A stretch of 64,000 nucleotides of DNA from Rosa chinensis (Eukaryota > Streptophyta > Magnoliopsida > Rosales > Rosaceae). Under the pieces are notes generated by a model. The model saw nothing but the letters and a program-made list of their open reading frames with translations, was not told the origin of the DNA and did no database searches. A program made the translations under genes and the position numbers. Where the stretch lies: assembly GCF_002994745.2 (NCBI RefSeq), contig NC_037092.1, forward strand, positions 71,151,823-71,215,822, in the 5' to 3' direction. How positions within the stretch are numbered: the first letter of the stretch is position 1; each line of letters begins with the position of its first letter. Positions 37,261 to 49,068 of this stretch are shown piece after piece.

Positions 37261-37549
37261 GGGCATCTCCAACAGACTAGCTATTTCAACAAAAAGTTAA
37301 AAATTTGGCTAATTTGAGATAGTTTAGCACTCCAGCAGAATAGCTATATGAAAGTGAAATTTGGCTTTTGCTAAAATCTCTAGCTAAATTTAGCTAGGGA
37401 TGAAAGAGAAAATAACAAAAAGCTAAACACTCCACGTTCAATTTTTTTAGTTTAGCTAACACTGTTGGAGGAAAAGCTAGAAATTTACTACCTAAATTTA
37501 ACTTTTAGATGATTTAGCTAAAAAATAACTTTTACTGTTGGAGATGCTC
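37261..37549. mobile_element. MITE with GGGCATCTCCAACAG ends (289 bp)
   Basis: The ends GGGCATCTCCAACAG and (inverted) GAGCATCTCCAACAG are flanked by TAA on each side (37258-37260, 37550-37552). The interior is rich in TTTAGCTA-type motifs. It shares terminal sequence with the element at 25211-25503. Confidence 0.78.
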
Positions 37550-38149
37550 TAAGTAGTTGTAGTTTTTAGCTTATGACAATTTTTTTTACTAACTTTTACA
37601 AGCAGCAATTTAATAGTATAACTTTTAAAATAAGTTGCTTTATTAATTTCACCACCCAACATCTTCTGCTACATATAAGTTATGTTAATTAAGCCATATT
37701 CCATGACTTTTTTTATTTTTTTATTTTTTGTTTTAGCATAGGACCAGGCAATAAGCAAAGAGCCAAAGAGTGAGAGACCGACTCTAAAGGGGTTTGGGAT
37801 TTGTTCAAAAACTGGGATTATCGTGCTCTGCACTTCTTTCTTCAATTCTCCGATTTCTTTTTCCGTTTTCATCGGTAGGAAAAAAATCTTTTTTGTATCA
37901 ACTGCAAATCTGCAAGCGTAACCCACATTTTTCATTCTTTTTTTCTATCCTCCGGCCTCCGCCACCCTTTTTGTATACGAACTGCATTCTAAGCATGGGA
38001 GAAGCCATGTACTGCATACTCCAGTTTTGTAAGGTAGAGATATACAACTAAAAAGTCGCAATATTTAGTTTATGAATTGTAAACATAGATTAATTCAGCA
38101 TTATTTCAAAAAAATAAAAACAAAAAAAATATAAAAATAAATTCGGCAT

Positions 38150-38265
38150 GTATTATTTAGTCTTGTGGCATAGTCTTCCCTTTATAAGTGGAAGGTTGTG
38201 AGTTCGGCTCACGAAAAATTAATTTTGCATTTGAGTTGTCTATCTAATAAAAATAAAAAAAACAT
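38150..38265 (+). repeat. possible tRNA-derived SINE relic
   Basis: GTGGCATAGTCTTCCC followed about 25 bases later by GGTTGTGAGTTCGGCTC resembles A- and B-box promoter elements of tRNA-derived SINEs, and an A-rich AATAAAAATAAAAAA tail ends it. No target duplication was identified. Confidence 0.4.
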
Positions 38266-38613
38266 TAATTTGAGACTTACAAATAAAAACTACTGAAACT
38301 GATTAGTTTCCCAAATTCTGATACACTCTTGACTTCTGAATCTAATTTGCTTCATCATTCATCTCTCATTCTTTCCCTTTCTCTCTCCCAATCCAGTTTC
38401 CCAGAAATTAATCCATGCACAGACCTTTTCAAATCCCATGCATTTCCTTGCCTCTAACATTTCTACAATCCAATACATCCATTATTCTACCACAAACAAA
38501 CATTAACAAATCTTAATTTCTTGTGCTCCAAACAACGATTCGGATTCGTATTGGTCCTTTTCTTTTCCATTTTCCTTGCATGGATTCCAATTGCTTCATC
38601 TCTCTGTCACATA

Positions 38614-38625
38614 ATGTTGTATTGA
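38614..38625 (+). promoter_or_regulatory. short upstream ORF before the GT47 gene
   Basis: ATG TTG TAT TGA, a three-codon uORF about 85 bases upstream of the chosen main start. If it is within the transcript it could lower translation of the main ORF. This is inferred, as the transcript start is unknown. Confidence 0.35.
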
Positions 38626-38709
38626 GGGTGATCCTTATTGATCCAAGATAGACACAACGGAACAACGACGAATCGAAGAAGATTCAGATTACGGGCCTTT
38701 CGTGACAAG

Positions 38710-40476
38710 ATGGGAAGGCCTTTAGTGACAACCGGAATATGCCGCCAATCATGGTTCGTCGTTTTAGCCGGTTCTCTTTTATGGTTTTTATTGATTGGTG
38801 CATACTATTCCCAGTTTATGGTCAGCAAGGGTGTCATGATCACCTTTTTCAATCACAACATCTTCGACAACAATGTCGCTACTGTTGCTTCAAATTCTGT
38901 TGATCCTTTGCTAGATAAAAAACCCAATGTTGAAAGGAAAGTTGTTTTCAAGGACGAAAGTGGGGCTGTGAGAACTAAAGATGTTAATGATTCTGAAGAG
39001 CATGGAAATTTGACGAAAGAAACAGATCGAGAAGCACATGATAATTCTAGAGGGAATAAAGAAACTCAATTTGATGTGAAAGGGGTTACCAAAATACCCA
39101 TCAAGGAGGAAGAGATTCATGCTGATATCAAATCAGATTTCAAATCTGAATCTGAATCTGATCTGTGCCTAGGTAAGTACATCTATGTCCATGAAATCCC
39201 TAGCAAGTTTAATCAGGATTTGATCCAGCATTGTGGTTCACTTAGCAATTGGACTAATATGTGTGAGTTGTCATCAAACTTGGGTCTTGGCCCTCATTTT
39301 CCAAATAATGAGAGAGTCTACTCCAAAACTGGTTGGTTTGCTACAAATCAGTTCTTGTTAGAGGTCATATTCCACAATAGATTGAAGCAGTACAACTGTT
39401 TGACAAATGACTCCTCTCAAGCTTCAGCAATATTTGTACCTTACTATGCTGGCCTAGACGTGTCGCGGTACCTTTGGGGTTCCAGCTTTAGAATGAGAGA
39501 TTCTGGCTCACTTGAACTTGTGAAGTGGCTGAGAGAAAAACCAGAATGGAAGAGAATGTGGGGTAGAGATCATTTTATGGTGGCAGGAAGAATCACTTGG
39601 GATTTTCGGAGATTTACCGATGAGGATTCAAATTGGGGGAACAAGCTTATGCTTTTGCCTGAGTCGAAGAATATGACCATTTTGACAATTGAATCGAGCC
39701 CTTGGAATAGTAATGACTTTGCAATACCATATCCAACATACTTCCACCCTTCAATGGACACTGAAGTGTTTCACTGGCAGAACCGAATGAGAAGACAGCG
39801 AAGGAGGATCTTGTTCTCATTTGCAGGCGGCCCGAGGCCTAATCTTCAGGACTCAATCCGAAACGACATCATCGACCAGTGTAAAGCTGCAAGAAGAAAA
39901 TGCAAGTTGCTAGAATGCTCTACAGGGCCAGACAAGTGTCACAAGCCGGTTTTCGTGATGAAAATGTTTCAAGGTTCTGTGTTCTGCTTGCAGCCTCCTG
40001 GTGATTCTTTGACCAGAAGATCAATCTTTGATTCTATTCTAGCTGGGTGCATACCGGTTTTCTTTCATCCTGGTTCGGCCTATGTCCAATATGTGTGGCA
40101 CTTACCAAAGGAGCACACCAAATACTCTGTGCTTATCTCACAGTTTGACGTAAAAAACAAGACGGTCAGCATTGAGAGGGTCTTGAGTGGAATTTCAAGC
40201 CAGGAAATCATGAAAATGAGGGAAGAGGTTATAAGATTGATACCGAGAGTTGTGTATGCTGACCCAAGTAACAAATTGAAGACTCACGATGATGCATTTG
40301 ATATTTCTGTTAAGGGGGTTCTTGAAAGAGTTGACACAATTGGAAAGGACATGAGGGAAGGGAAGAATACTAGTTTTGATTTTGCAGAAAAGGTGAGTTG
40401 GAAGTACAATTTGTTTGGGATAGTGGGAGAACATGAATGGGATCCTTTCTTTGAAGGCCAGGATTTAAAAGGCTAG
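38710..40476 (+). CDS. GT47 (exostosin) glycosyltransferase, xyloglucan galactosyltransferase-like, 588 aa
   Basis: This is a single-exon gene. I chose the ATG at 38710 because the open frame extends upstream only through non-ATG codons. It encodes a type II Golgi membrane protein with a short basic N-terminus, one membrane anchor at about residues 15-33, a charged low-complexity stem (to about 150), then a GT47 domain (about 155-560). Motifs include [76 protein letters not shown] and the nucleotide-sugar region [26 protein letters not shown]. These are characteristic of the MUR3/XLT2 subgroup A, which adds galactose to xyloglucan side chains. Which residue it modifies cannot be told from sequence. 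A three-codon uORF precedes it. Confidence 0.92.
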   Translation: MGRPLVTTGICRQSWFVVLAGSLLWFLLIGAYYSQFMVSKGVMITFFNHNIFDNNVATVASNSVDPLLDKKPNVERKVVFKDESGAVRTKDVNDSEEHGNLTKETDREAHDNSRGNKETQFDVKGVTKIPIKEEEIHADIKSDFKSESESDLCLGKYIYVHEIPSKFNQDLIQHCGSLSNWTNMCELSSNLGLGPHFPNNERVYSKTGWFATNQFLLEVIFHNRLKQYNCLTNDSSQASAIFVPYYAGLDVSRYLWGSSFRMRDSGSLELVKWLREKPEWKRMWGRDHFMVAGRITWDFRRFTDEDSNWGNKLMLLPESKNMTILTIESSPWNSNDFAIPYPTYFHPSMDTEVFHWQNRMRRQRRRILFSFAGGPRPNLQDSIRNDIIDQCKAARRKCKLLECSTGPDKCHKPVFVMKMFQGSVFCLQPPGDSLTRRSIFDSILAGCIPVFFHPGSAYVQYVWHLPKEHTKYSVLISQFDVKNKTVSIERVLSGISSQEIMKMREEVIRLIPRVVYADPSNKLKTHDDAFDISVKGVLERVDTIGKDMREGKNTSFDFAEKVSWKYNLFGIVGEHEWDPFFEGQDLKG

Positions 40477-41064
40477 ACAATAGAGATATGAAAAGTTTTA
40501 AAGCATTTTTTGTAGTTGTAGAGAAGTGAGCTTTACCTAGCTAGTTTTTTTTTTTTTTGGTCTGAGCTTTACCTAGCTAGTTGATTCTTATGCAAACATA
40601 CACATTTTCCTTTTTTCTTCTTCTTTTCCTTCTTTTATAGAGACATGTTTTTTTCCTTCTCTCTTGTACAAAATATTGATGCTTTGGACATTGGAACATA
40701 CAACAGATAAACTAGATTTAGGTTCTTATTCTTTTTTTGTTCTTTTGATCACAAAGACGGATCTCATTCATACTCTTTAAACTTCAAAGACGAATTACTT
40801 ACTACTTATTGGTCTCATTATTAAAAACCTTAACTGCAAGCTGCGAAAAAGAACAAAATGTACCACATCCTAGAACTACAATCACAAGATAAAACAATAC
40901 TTGAGAACAAAAATGATTAAACCAAACACCTTTCGAAGAAGTTTTTGCCCCATGCTAGCAAGCCTAGAAATCAATGTTTGAAAGAGATATTTCTAAATGG
41001 ACCAATTTTTGCTCACCGAAATTTTCACTCATAATTCAAATGAAAGGAGAATTTCACCAAGCAA
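40477..41064. other. GT47 3' flank
   Basis: 3' UTR followed by intergenic DNA. The phrase GAGCTTTACCTAGCTAGTT is repeated at about 40528-40583 around a T-run. No gene seen. Confidence 0.4.
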
Positions 41065-41136
41065 GCGTCTGTAGTCCAACGGTTAGGATAATTGCCTTCC
41101 AAGCAATAGACCCGGGTTCGACTCCCGGCAGACGCA
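41065..41136 (+). tRNA. tRNA-Gly (anticodon UCC)
   Basis: This 72-nt sequence folds as a standard tRNA. The acceptor stem GCGTCTG pairs with CAGACGC, followed by A. The D arm is TCCAACGGTTAGGA, the anticodon stem-loop has TTGCC-TTCC-AAGCAA with anticodon TCC, and the T arm is CCCGGGTTCGACTCCCGG. The A and B boxes are intact, there is no intron, and a T-run follows as the pol III stop. It lies between two pol II genes. Confidence 0.97.
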
Positions 41137-41139
41137 TTC

Positions 41140-41145
41140 TTTTTT
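41140..41145 (+). terminator. pol III terminator of tRNA-Gly
   Basis: A run of six T starts four bases after the tRNA 3' end, the usual RNA polymerase III stop. Confidence 0.8.
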
Positions 41146-41374
41146 ATTTCGTCTCTTTCCTATTTGTTTTGTTTTTGTTTCCATTTCCTGGAAAACGACG
41201 TCGAATCTTGATCTAGAAAAGTATTCCTCTGCCTAATTCTGCCCAGAAAGGCCATACTCATCCTCAGCCAATCAACCAACCCAGATATTTACGCGCCAAA
41301 ACCATTTCCGTGGCCCCAAACTCTCTCTCTCACCACTCAGCTTGAGGTGCCTCACCTCCACGCTTTCCAGTTTC

Positions 41375-43611
41375 ATGGCGGGCACGGGCGCCTCCTTCGC
41401 CCCCCACCACTTGATCGGGTCCACCGTCCCCGAAAGTTCCAGAACCCTCCGAACCGGAGCACCATTCTCCGCTCGTATCTCCGCCAGCGGCAGCCACCTC
41501 GCCACCACTCCCGACGACCCCGCCGCCGGCCCCTCCTGCATCTACGTCGGCCCAATCGAAACCGCCAGCAAAGAAACCCTCGAAGCCCTCTACCGTCAAG
41601 TATGGATTTTCCTTTCTTTTTTTCTTTTTTTTCCAATTTTAATTTCGGTGATGAAAGATTCAATCTTTGATTATTTGTTTCTGGTGCACGTGGCAGGCAC
41701 GTGATGCGTACTACAGTGGCGACCCTTTGATAGTTGATGACATGTTTGATAGAGTAGAGGTACTACTACTATATATGTGTATGTGTTGCTTTTTCGTTAT
41801 GTAGCAATTTGGGGTTTGCAAAAGTGACATTTTTGTTTGGAAAACAACAGTTGAAGTTGAGATGGTACGGTTCGAAATGCGTGGTGAAATACCCCCGTTG
41901 CAGTCTCCGGCGACAGTCGGCTTACTCCGATGCTGAGGTGATTCATTTTGATTTTTAGTTCATGAATACAATTTACTTGGTTTCATAAGCTTACAGTATG
42001 TTATGGTTTTTGAGGTCCTTGTGTTTATGCTCTTGAGTAGTGAGTAGTGCTATTTCTAGCTCAAGTTCTGTGATGTTTTACTTTTGCTTTGCTTTGGACT
42101 ATGACCTATGCCTGTTTAGGACATCAGTTTGTTGTGGGATATGACTTTGTAATACAGTATTCACCAAGATTATTATTTCCTGAGTAGTAGTGATTTCTTT
42201 CTCTACTTGAGTATTGAGTGACATGGATGTAGGGCAGGCAGACGTATCACAGGTTTTTGCATTAGCGAGCATATGGATACTCATTCTTGCGTTTGGCACT
42301 GGATCGTTTCTCATGCCCATATTATACACTGCTGGCCTAGCTTATCAAAATGCATTCAGTCCAGGACTTTCTTATGTAAATCCAGCAGCTAGTCTTTCCA
42401 TGCTGAATAGCATTCTCTTTATGATAGTCGGTTCTGTCGTTGGTCTCCCTATTGCATCTGCTTCGGGTAAGTTAATCTGCATCCATTATACTAGTGAATT
42501 CTGTTGTCAAATATGGAAAATTGAAAATCAGTAGTAATTAGGGAAATTAGGAAGCTCTAATCTTCTTATAATTGATTTTAATGTCAGAGTTGACATAAGT
42601 TCCTTTTTTTTCACAGTTAAAGTACTTGAAGGCCTATGGACGAACGACTTGATGGCACTGAAAGGGGTGTGCCCAAACTGTGGGGAGGAGGTGAGTTGAT
42701 CATGATAGATGTTGTCACCAAGAGCTTCTAAAAGCTGTTTACTTTTTTCCATATCATCCATTTTCACTAATTGGCATACTTTCTACAGGTGTTTGCATTT
42801 GTGAAATCGGATCAGTCTAATAACTCCCCACATAGAGCAAATTGTCATGTATGTGAATGCTTGTTAGAATTCCGCACCAAGGCTGAGGTAATTTGGCTGC
42901 TTCTTGTTTCCCCCACCAAATTTCATGTGTTAAAACTTGTATTTTGTGAAGATCTAGATTCAAAGATGACAATTATAGAAGTTAGGAGTACTTACTTGAG
43001 GATCAATAAATTGAAGTTTTTTATAAAGACATTCATAGAGTTTCATACAGAGTATGTCATATTTTAAAGGCGTTCTTTGGGAGGTAACTGAACAGGACCG
43101 TAAGGTATCTTTATGTTGAAAATGCTCTACATGTTACCATGTCAGGAGAACTTTAATCTACATTTATACACCACATTGCTGGCTCTGTTAAGAGGTGAGG
43201 TGAATATAAGAATCACTTCAGTAAGAGTAAAGAGTAAACCCTAGACCCTAATGAGAAATGTAAGAATTCATAAGCGCCTCACTTTCTCACTATTCATATT
43301 ACCCCATTTTCCTATTATTTGCACTTTAAGTTTTGTGTTTGAAACTGCCACAATCCACCACTGGTCATAATGCCTCTCTTTATCTTTCCGAAATGAACCT
43401 AGCTCTCTTCTTTTGGTTTACGAGGCTGAAAAAAATACATGTTCAGTCGCTATATGACATTATAGAATCTTTTACAGTTTGTGTATTGCTTGCTTAACAA
43501 GGGTTTAATTTTGTGCAGAAATCCCTTTCACCTCTGGGTAGAAGATGGGTTTATGGACGTATCTATCTTGTTTCAAGAAAAGGTGGAGGTCGACTTCAAA
43601 GAAGGGATTGA
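41375..43611 (+). CDS. PGR5-like (PGRL1-family) thylakoid membrane protein, 289 aa
   Basis: Seven exons, all in phase with GT-AG junctions: 41375-41599, 41697-41759, 41851-41937, 42238-42466, 42617-42690, 42789-42887 and 43519-43611. The protein starts with a Ser/Thr/Ala-rich stretch likely to be a chloroplast transit peptide. It continues with the family core YVGPIETASKETLEALYRQ and DPLIVDDMFDRVELKLRW. Two membrane helices follow (about 131-153 and 178-199), then a C-terminal domain with paired cysteines C220/C223 and C245/C248/C250. PGRL1 works with PGR5 in antimycin-sensitive cyclic electron flow around photosystem I. This copy lacks the long acidic N-terminal segment I recall for Arabidopsis PGRL1 and is shorter, so it may be the PGRL2/At5g59400-type paralogue, which regulates PGR5 stability. 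Confidence 0.9.
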
Positions 43612-44664
43612 TACATGCATTGTTAAGCTTGTGTACAGTACGGCAATTTTTTCCTGCTCCTTTTGTCCAATTGTAATAAACTTAAAGTCAATCTTACCTG
43701 AGTAGGATCAATTCATATGTGCCAGAACAGAAGTAGGATCATTCTATAGATTGTGACTCTTTTGTCAAGGGAATGCACTTCTTAGAAGTTTAACTATTAT
43801 CATTGTTGAACAGTTCAGACACTTTTGATGCTTTCTGATATGAGCAGTTGATAAATGGCAGCATCCCTTTGATGTTCTCTAATTTCGACCAAAATATTAA
43901 TCTAAATGATTAATGAACCTCCAAGTTACGTTACACGCCCCCATTTTATTGAGGATATGCCACTCAAAAACCGAGTGATCCAATTCTTAAAGCCGCCTTC
44001 AGTTGGAACTCACGTAATAATTCGCAAACAGCTCCCAGTCGGGTGTCCACCTAAACATGCTAGAGAGAACAAAAGAAGACCACTAAATGATAAGCACATT
44101 GCATTTGCACTCAAATACTCGGCAGTAATACTCATATATCTAGCCACGTAACAAAAGAATACATAAATTTACCCCAAAAATTTGACAAAGGCTAGAATTC
44201 CTAATGTGCACAGAGAATATAAAGATGCAAAACATGCAATTGAAACTGCATTTCTTTTACATCAGTTCACTCAAATATTCACCCCAACCCGTATAATATA
44301 CCTTGTATTCTTTAGGAAAACAGAACACATCCTGCTTGTCAACTACGTGAAGCAACTATGCAGCTAAGCCTACCCAAATTTGACTGCAGGCAATTTTATT
44401 AATGGCTACCAAAACAATTTTGATTCTCATCAGTTTTTTGCAGGTCATACATTGCTACATTGCGTGGGTGTTTATGAAGAAACATTGACTGAAACACCTA
44501 TTCACCATAATCAGATGCTAGCATGTCCATGCTCATATTCATAATGTTGCTTAATCATAAAGAAATGAGCAAACAGTAATGACTTCATAAGAAACTTTCT
44601 CATTGTATCCAAGGCTATCGCTCTTCATGCAACCAAATCCTAGCGAAATTGAATAGATGGCCAA
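43612..44664. other. convergent intergenic region
   Basis: This stretch contains the PGRL 3' UTR and the 3' side of the minus-strand RAB5IF-like gene. I see no further coding exon or repeat. Confidence 0.45.
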
Positions 44665-46102
44665 TCAGAAGTGTCCCAAGCTGTATACTAGAACCCATGC
44701 AAGCTGAAAAACAGAAAGAGAAGAAATGAGAACAAGATCAAAGTCCTAATGAGGCTGTACTTATATGAGATAGTAAGTAAGGAGAATAGCGGTAAAGCTA
44801 TGGTATGTTAACATTTCTCATACATAAACTATTTTTATCCCTTTACGGACTCATGTTACCACTTTGAGGACTAATATTACTATTTTAAGGACACAAATGG
44901 TAAACTAAGAAAATTTGCCACTTTAAGAACTTATGTTACCACTTTGAGGACTAATATTACTATTTTGAGGACTCATGTGGTAACTAAGAAAATTTACCAC
45001 TTTAAGGACTCATGTTACCACTTTGAGGACTAATATTACTATTTTGAGGACTCATGTGGTAACTAAGAAAATTTACCACTTTAAGGACTCATGTTACCAC
45101 TTTGAGGACTAATATTACTATTTTGAGGACTCATGTGGTAACTAAGAAAATTTACCACTTTAAGGACTCATGTTACTACTTTAAGAACTAATATTACTAT
45201 TTTGAGGACTCATTTTACCACTTTTAAGGCAATTGTATGCATGTCATATGTTAACACATTGTAGAATTTTCTGGAGAATAGATCACAAATGATATTATAT
45301 TACCAGAAAAAGAGTTACGGATGCAAAAAGTCCCTCTTGGAGGAGAGCTCCATGACCGCCAAATTCTTCTTCATCAACCTTCAGTATCATCGCATAGTAG
45401 CCATATATAATCCCAGTGGATAACAAGAGAAAACTGTAAATCAAAGTCCACCTCATAAAGTCAACAAATGATTTGACAGTAACTATGAGTAAGGAAAATG
45501 TTCATAAGAAAGTGGAAGAACATGCTACATTAGTGAACACCGAAGATTCAAAAGCATGAAATACTATTTTTGAAAACATTAAGCAGGAAGCATAGGACAC
45601 TCATCACAGGCACAAGTCCAATTTTTTTATTTTTTATTTATTGATAGGAAGACTAAACTCAGTCATAAGTTGTCACTGGATACAATGAGCACTGCATGAC
45701 CATAAAAGGCTATCAAGTTGGAAACACTGAAATGAAAAGTATCAACACCCTCTTTGAGTATAGGTGCTGTTCCTTTCAGATAACCATAATATCACAAAAG
45801 AACAAAGCATAGTATGAAAGAAGCAAATTAGTGAATGAGCCATTTCTACAATGCTCACCAAAGAAAGACTATGCCAAGCAATGTCATTTAAAATTTAAGT
45901 TCAAATGACTGGCTGTGCTAGTATTTGTTTCAATAAAGTAACAGCTACGAGCCTACAGCTCATCTGTTACTTCGCATGCCTTCTTCAGAAAGGAGTCAAA
46001 GAACTCAAAGGACACAAGACCTAGGAATTGTTCAATATTCCTCTTTTAAAAGGTATATTTAGAAAGTAACTCTATAATTAGCCAAACAATACTATATTTA
46101 AA

Positions 46103-46148
<46 letters not shown>

Positions 46149-47129
46149 TAAAAAAATAACTCTGAGAATGGAAAGTCACGAAACCTCTACAACATTATTG
46201 ATTCAACAGGAATGAAAAACGAATCGTTTTGTAGTTTTAAAGTCATGGTGTAAAATATTTTGATCTTCCCAAAATGAGCAGCTAAAGTCCCCAACAAGCA
46301 GATTACTGATTCCTACCCTTTCTTTTAAGAAAATCATTAATTGATTATTAAATTTTTTAACCTATGCAAAATCGTCTTCCCCAACAGGTAGCAGAAACCT
46401 ACATCTATCTTTACTCAACCTTTGTAATTGATTTTCAGAAAACAGACCTCTTAAGTTTTCAAGTCATCAAACATTGTCTCCCAACGCTGCCCTGCTTGCC
46501 TTACGAGAGTTCGAGTATCCTCTTACTCAATTCTTATCAAATTTTACATAGTAAATTCATTGAAGTAAGACAATTAGCAGTAATAAATGCGACAGTTCAG
46601 GGTATTCATAAACTTACAGGATGAACCATATGCCTCCTACCAAGGGTACCGCACCCCATAGCATCCCACACACAAGGGCCATGCCTTGTCGAATCCAATG
46701 CAAGACATCTCCCAATTGATCCTACATGAAAAACACAAAGCAAACTCAAATTGCAAACTCCAACGCAAGACCTCATATTTAATTTAGCTCAGAATTAGAG
46801 TCAGGATGCAGCAGGTATTAAGCTACCCTAACAGTTTCAACTCATTACAAATAAATTCAATAAATTCGACCGTTCCAATATTTCCCATTAACTTCAAAAA
46901 TCCACAAAACCCATTTATAAATCCCACTGCTTTTGCTTCAGGATCAAACATTTTCATGACTCCAAAATTGGAAATCGAATTGGAAAGAGAGAGGCATAGG
47001 CATAGGGCATAGTAGTACCTTGTCCCAGGAAGCTTCTGGATCGAACAACTTGGCGAATTTGAACGGCGACAAGTGGGCACCGCCGTTCTGGTGCTGCTGG
47101 TACTGACCGTTGGCTTTCGCTTCTTTCAT
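44665..47129 (-). CDS. RAB5IF/OPTI-like small membrane protein, 127 aa
   Basis: Four minus-strand exons in phase: 47129-47019, 46721-46618, 45433-45304 and 44703-44665. The protein has a polar N-terminus ending FDPEASWDKDQLGDVLHWIRQ, then three hydrophobic segments separated by a conserved acidic loop (ILKVDEEEFGGHGALLQEG) and ends LAWVLVYSLGHF. This is the Rab5-interacting/EMC6-related family pattern (RAB5IF, C20orf24). In animals, members act in ER multipass-membrane-protein biogenesis and respiratory-complex assembly. The plant role is not established. Family length is about 130 aa, so it is complete. The start at 47129 is the first in-frame ATG. Introns carry an (AAT)n tract and a 79-bp minisatellite. 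Confidence 0.88.
44856..45236. repeat. 79-bp intronic minisatellite, about 4-5 copies
   Basis: The unit contains ACCACTTTGAGGACTAATA, TTACTATTTTGAGGACTCAT and AACTAAGAAAATTTACCAC blocks. The middle copies are nearly identical and the outer ones diverge. It lies in the last intron of the RAB5IF-like gene. Confidence 0.92.
46103..46149. repeat. (AAT)n microsatellite
   Basis: About 15 uninterrupted units in intron 2 of the RAB5IF-like gene. Confidence 0.95.
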
Positions 47130-47235
47130 GCTTCCACTTTTAACCTTCACGGAATTCCGCGAGGCCTTGACAGTTGGCGAATTGGGAGAGAGACGATCGG
47201 AGCTCGTTAGGGTTTTGGATTGGGCGGAGAGTGTG

Positions 47236-47270
<35 letters not shown>

Positions 47271-48136
47271 TATGTGAATGTGAATGTGATCGGAGTAAGT
47301 AAAAATTTTAATTAAAAGGTGAAAATCAAAAACGAATTGAATGATTAGTCAATAGAAAATTGAAAGGAGCTTCGCTGTAGATCTGAGACAGATTTGGGTT
47401 TAGGGTCTCTCTCACTGTGACTGCCCAGAGATTAATACTGCTACTAACCTTCCACCACGTGAGGATGAGAGAATTTGATACCCAGTCGGAGAATATCGCC
47501 GGCTTCTCTCCTCTTTTTTGGGCTTATGGGCCTCTTCTTTCGTTCTTTTTAAGTCTTTGTCCATAAATGGATTGTGTTAACGACAAGCCTCTATTAAATA
47601 CGTATTAGCCTACATCTTCTTCCTTAAGCCCAAAATCTTTGGCTGTATTTGGAATTTTGCTTTTATGGAAGTGATTTTGTTACATACCGTAAGCGTTTTT
47701 ATTAGAAAAAATTCTTAGGTAGGGTAGACGTGCCAAATATTCTTAGGTTTGCCCTACCTAAGAATTTCTTTTCCACTAGTTATAATATTGTTGTAAGTAC
47801 GTAGAGCAATAAAAATGACACTTACAACAGAGTAATTTTATAATAAAAATAATTTTAAGTGTCTCTCTTAGGAAACACATGTCAAGTGCTTCTTAAAAAA
47901 ATCACACTTTATTGTTCTACATGCCTTTTGAAAAAACCACAAAAAAAAAACCACTTTATTGCTATACGTGGTTCTTGCAAAAACCACCAAAAAAACATGT
48001 TAAGATAACTTCTTAAAGCACTTTTGATAGACTAATATCGTTATTGCCAATTCTAGAAACAATTCTAAAAAGTGGCAATTTTACCAATTAAAACTTGTTT
48101 TTAAAAAAAAATAAAAAATGTGTGTGTGTGTGTGTT
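47130..48136. other. RAB5IF-like promoter region and intergenic DNA
   Basis: The gene's 5' UTR and promoter carry adjacent (TA)n and (GA)n tracts at about 47236-47270. AT-rich DNA follows, and a (GT)n tract lies at about 48119-48134. No coding region seen. Confidence 0.5.
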
Positions 48137-48540
48137 TGTTTTTTTTTTTAAAGGGCTGATGCGGCTGCCTTCAAGCCTTGATAAATAAAATTGCATAATA
48201 CAAAGGGAGGGGACGTAAAGCCTGAACCCCAGATTACAATAAGCATAAAGAGAACATCTTGAAATAATATCAATACTCTCCACAAAATCTATGTATTCTA
48301 ACAAGCACCAATTAGCAAAAAGTGCACGAATAATTACTCTATTTGCTTTGACATAACGGTGACATATCGAAAAAATAACTCTATCACAAGAAGCATTATT
48401 ACAAATAGCACAGCTTTCCCACTATGTTGCCGCACGAAAATCAATCCGACAACACTCAATTTCATCCTGCCACTAGAAGGTTGCGTCCATTTGATCAAGA
48501 GAATAGTTTGCCGCTTTGCTAGGCCAAACAAGATACACTG
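48137..48540 (-). mobile_element. 5'-truncated LINE 3' end with poly(A)
   Basis: Minus-strand counterpart of 342-787. Translation gives IKWTQPSSGRMKLSVVG near the upstream end, and the copy ends in a poly(A) seen as a T-run at 48137-48150. The two copies align along most of their length but carry different indels, so neither encodes protein. Confidence 0.6.
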
Positions 48541-49068
48541 GGTGCACATACCGGAACCAAGCCCACGTCACCCAAACCGGCCCAGACCTAGGCTCAAAAA
48601 CCATCCATCCCAAGCAACAAAGCCCGAGCCCAAAGAACCAAGGCAGTGGGCCTCCATTCCTCACGCCTAGCCCAAGGTCTCATCCGCACCATCACGCCAC
48701 CACGCCCACCACTCCTCCCTCGATGTCGAGCCTCCATCACCGCCGCTCTATCGCAGCCGTTGGACCACCAGAGGAGGACGCCATCAACGATCCCATCCCC
48801 ACACAGCCTTAATCCATATCGCAGATCTGCCCCTCTCTATCCCTTCACCTCCCCGTGGTGGCACAACCATATGTCCCATCATCGCATCGTGGATCCACCC
48901 AATGTCTATCCCACCCCTCAACAACATATCATACCCTGGTGCAGCCGGATCCGAGAAGAAACGGGGAAAGAAACCTCCACACCATAGCTTCCGAGTGTCG
49001 GACCTGTCCACGGGCAACAGAACCTGTCACGTGTGGCCGGCAAGGGCAGTGGCCAGTGCCAGCGCCGA
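48541..49068. other. GC-rich segment interrupted by the LTR element
   Basis: This stretch is unusually C-rich for the window, with Pro/His-rich translations in all frames and no recognisable domain. It continues after the retrotransposon at 60441. It may be the 5' part of a retroposon related in style, not demonstrably in sequence, to 27974-28930. Confidence 0.35.
49064..49068 (+). repeat. target-site duplication GCCGA (left)
   Basis: A 5-bp duplication directly before the 5' LTR, identical to 60441-60445. Confidence 0.92.

Noticed and set aside
38638..38709. N-terminal extension of the GT47 protein starting at 38638
   Set aside because: The codon at 38638 is TTG. The first in-frame ATG is 38710, which leaves a standard short cytosolic tail before the membrane anchor.
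41342..41374. Extended start for the PGRL gene at 41342
   Set aside because: That codon is TTG. The ATG at 41375 gives a normal transit-peptide start.
41330..41663. GC-rich ORFs opposite exon 1 of the PGRL gene (Gly- and Arg-rich)
   Set aside because: They are antisense shadows of a GC-rich coding exon, with low-complexity translations and no domain.
44856..45236. CRISPR-like array
   Set aside because: The units are contiguous tandem copies without unique spacers, in a plant intron. No CRISPR array is present anywhere in the window.
47130..47150. Earlier start for the RAB5IF-like protein at 47150
   Set aside because: The codon there is GTG. The first in-frame ATG is at 47129.
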